Shown piece by piece: positions 62,126 to 64,000 of a DNA stretch of 64,000 nucleotides. The DNA lies in NCBI RefSeq assembly GCF_014649695.1, contig NZ_BMTN01000003.1:310001-374000 (forward strand). The letters run 5' to 3'. The notes under the pieces were generated by a model that worked only from the letters and a program-made list of their open reading frames with translations, was not told the DNA's origin and searched no databases. The stretch comes from Streptomyces kurssanovii (GTDB taxonomy: Bacteria > Actinomycetota > Actinomycetes > Streptomycetales > Streptomycetaceae). The position numbers and the translations under genes were made by a program. Position 1 is the stretch's first letter; every line of letters starts with the position of its first letter.

Positions 62126-64000
62126 CTACTCCCCGCCCTCCACCACCGCATACGCCTCGACCGAGAAGAGTGAGTAGCCGAACTCCGTCGCCCGCTCGTC
62201 GCCCTGCACCCGCACGAACCGTGCCCCCTGCGCGTCCATCCGGACCGACTCGCGGCCACCCCTGCCGTCCGTGACCGTCGCCGCGGTGCGCCAGACCTTG
62301 CCGTCCCCGGAGACCTGAATGCGGTACCTCGTCGCATAGGCGTCCTGCCAGTGCAGCGTCACCTGGCCGACCCGGGCCGGCCGGGCCAGCTCCACCTGCC
62401 ACCACGCGCTCGGTCCGGCCGGGGACGACCAGCGGGTTCCGGCGTCGCCGTCGATCGCGGCGGCGGCCGGGAAGTCGGCTGTCTCGTCGCCGGACGAGGA
62501 CGCCGTCGCGCCCGCCTCGCGTGTCAGGTCGCCGCCGCCGGTGGGCGGGAAGGCGCGCACGGTGAGCGTGCGCTCCTGTCCGGCGAAGGACAGCGGCACC
62601 CGGTACTCGCCCGCGGGGGTGTCCTCGGGGACGGTCACCTCGACCGGCACCGTGGTGCGCACGCCGCGTGGCACGGTGGTCTGCTTCGGGACGGTCACCT
62701 TGATGCCCGCCGGCGCCTTCGCGGTGAGCGCGCCGCGCACCTCGCCGGGGCGCTGCGCGGTCAGCCGGACGTCGGCGCGCTGCGGCCTGCCGCCGATCTC
62801 GGCGCTGGTCGTCTCGCGTACGAGGTCGAGGCCCGCCGCGGGTTCGTCCGCGAACCAGGGCACCAGGGAGCGTACGGCCGGGCTGTCGCCGCCGCCGGTC
62901 GTGACGCGTACGGCGTCCACCCGCAGTCCCGCCGCGTCGGCCTGGGTCCAGCCACCCGCGGACAGCGGGCCCAGTCGGCGCCAGCCCTCGCCGGGGACGT
63001 GCACCTCGAGCCGGCCGGCGGACTCGGCGGAGCGCGGCGAGCCGTTCGCCGGAGCTGTCATCGCGGTCACGGCCGTGAGGGGCCGGGGCCGTGCCAGCCG
63101 CACGACGTCCTGGCCGGGCCGGCCGGCCGAGGCCTGGTCGGCTCCCGTCCAGGCGCGTGACTCCTTCACGGCCCGGTCCAGGAAGGGCGTGAGGACACCC
63201 TTGCCGACCGTGGCCCGGCTCGCGGCCACGTCCGTGCGCAGCGGCTCGAGCGCCAGTGAGGCGCGCCACGCGGCCTCGCCGTCGCCTCGGCCCTGCGCCT
63301 GGAGCATGTCGACCGCCAGTTCGCCGGCCTTCCCGTACCGGGCCAACTGGTCGAGCCAGGGCCGGACCTCGGGCACGAGCCGGCCGTCGGCGGTGCCCGC
63401 GAGCCGTTCCGGCGCCCGGCGCATCACCGTGAAGGCGGCGCGCAGGGCGGCCGCGGCACGGTCCCTGGCCCGGGTGTCCGCCGTGGTGCGGGAACGCCAG
63501 AACTCGTCCAGCAGCGGCCGCAGGTAGGCCGACTCGTCGTCGGGGTCCAGGATCGAGGACGCGTCGTTCCCCGCGAGGGCGCGCAGCGCCTCACGTGCAC
63601 CGGCGTCGCCGCCGGCCAGGTCGTCGAGCGCGGCCTGCCAGGACTGCTCGGGCCGGTAACCCTTCGGGTTCCAGGCGTAGTCGGCGGCGGTGAACAGCGG
63701 GACGCGGGAGGCGGTGGCCTGTTCCATCGCGTTGGCGAGCAGCGCGGCCGACCCGGTCGCCACGGCCGGCTCACGGCCGGTGTAGGGGCCGAGGAACAGC
63801 CGGTCCTGCGCGTAGTCGTTGACCGGGTAGTTGTCCATGGTGACCAGGGGGTGGCCGAAGGCGTCCCAGGCGCCCGCCAGTTCGCGGCCGGTGATGGTGC
63901 GCGGCACCACGCCGACCCCGGTCCACGCCACCCGTACCGTGCCGTCCAGCTGCTCCGCGAGCGCCCGCCGGTAGTCGGTCCTGCCCTCCTGGTAGAACTC
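62126..64000 (-). CDS. GH84 beta-N-acetylglucosaminidase with CBM32, 5' partial
   Basis: The frame runs off the right edge of the window, so the N-terminus and probably part of the catalytic domain are missing; 624 codons remain. The end of a GH84 (NagJ/hyaluronidase type) barrel is visible: VRVAWTGVGVV, then DNYPVNDYAQDRLFLGPY. A helical domain follows (TAADYAWNPKGYRPEQSW and LLDEFWRSR), then a beta domain, an NPCBM-associated-like region (TAKAPAGIKVTVPKQTTVPR), and a C-terminal F5/8-type CBM32 (AIDGDAGTRWSSPAGPSAWW, then RYRIQVSGDGKVW). Such enzymes release GlcNAc from glycoproteins or hyaluronan outside the cell. Its nearness to the csn operon fits amino-sugar scavenging. Confidence 0.87.
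   Translation of the reverse strand, partial: EFYQEGRTDYRRALAEQLDGTVRVAWTGVGVVPRTITGRELAGAWDAFGHPLVTMDNYPVNDYAQDRLFLGPYTGREPAVATGSAALLANAMEQATASRVPLFTAADYAWNPKGYRPEQSWQAALDDLAGGDAGAREALRALAGNDASSILDPDDESAYLRPLLDEFWRSRTTADTRARDRAAAALRAAFTVMRRAPERLAGTADGRLVPEVRPWLDQLARYGKAGELAVDMLQAQGRGDGEAAWRASLALEPLRTDVAASRATVGKGVLTPFLDRAVKESRAWTGADQASAGRPGQDVVRLARPRPLTAVTAMTAPANGSPRSAESAGRLEVHVPGEGWRRLGPLSAGGWTQADAAGLRVDAVRVTTGGGDSPAVRSLVPWFADEPAAGLDLVRETTSAEIGGRPQRADVRLTAQRPGEVRGALTAKAPAGIKVTVPKQTTVPRGVRTTVPVEVTVPEDTPAGEYRVPLSFAGQERTLTVRAFPPTGGGDLTREAGATASSSGDETADFPAAAAIDGDAGTRWSSPAGPSAWWQVELARPARVGQVTLHWQDAYATRYRIQVSGDGKVWRTAATVTDGRGGRESVRMDAQGARFVRVQGDERATEFGYSLFSVEAYAVVEGGE

Overview
The window is high-GC actinobacterial DNA, almost certainly from a Streptomyces. 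The signs are very high third-position GC, many GTG and TTG starts, dense codirectional operons with GTGA/ATGA overlaps, and Streptomyces hallmark loci: a csn chitosan-oligosaccharide operon with its ROK regulator, an SsbB-type single-strand binding protein beside two dynamin-like GTPases, an EttA with a TTG start, a sortase-E type surface protein, and a PknG-GlnH-GlnX signalling cassette. No transposase, integrase, CRISPR array or rRNA was seen; one tRNA gene is present. From memory, csnR and ssbB lie a few dozen genes apart in S. coelicolor, so most of the window looks like core chromosome in conserved order. This was not checked against a database.

Bases 2-10204 are the exception. Nine tightly coupled genes look like a small NRPS-independent peptide biosynthesis operon: a dipeptide epimerase-like enzyme (cut by the window edge), an Ldh-family dehydrogenase, two ATP-grasp ligases, a FemAB/BioF2-like transferase, a class IV aminotransferase, an unknown protein, an MFS exporter and an FMN alpha-hydroxy acid oxidase. 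A perfect 16-bp hairpin closes it. I cannot assign a product, and this is the best candidate in the window for an undescribed system.

Bases 10371-23147: an ABC ATPase fused to a secreted-side alpha/beta hydrolase plus its permease, a von Willebrand lipoprotein, a DUF1772 membrane protein, an internally deleted nitroreductase-family gene, a membrane SpoIIE-type phosphatase, a MarR regulator, a DUF4142 protein, an exonuclease-BRCT-TerD fusion, an ankyrin protein and tRNA-Arg(TCT).

Bases 23454-32333: the dynamin-like pair (sporulation septation by homology), ssbB behind three DnaA-box-like 9-mers, a thioester-domain surface protein, ettA, a hotdog thioesterase and a hypothetical protein. Bases 32431-41323: a three-gene FtsX-type ABC exporter whose ATPase carries an AbrB-like tail, truncated haemoglobin O, and a PIMT-like methyltransferase.

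Bases 41438-52474 (minus strand) hold a seven-gene amino-acid sensing and Ser/Thr phosphorylation cassette: GlnX, GlnH, coiled-coil protein, PknG, PP2C, VWA and FHA. Bases 52899-59715 (minus strand) are csnR-csnE-csnF-csnG-csnH-csnK for glucosamine-oligosaccharide uptake and processing, with a clear operator upstream of csnR. The right end holds an MscS channel, an HNH endonuclease and the C-terminal part of a GH84 beta-N-acetylglucosaminidase cut by the window edge.
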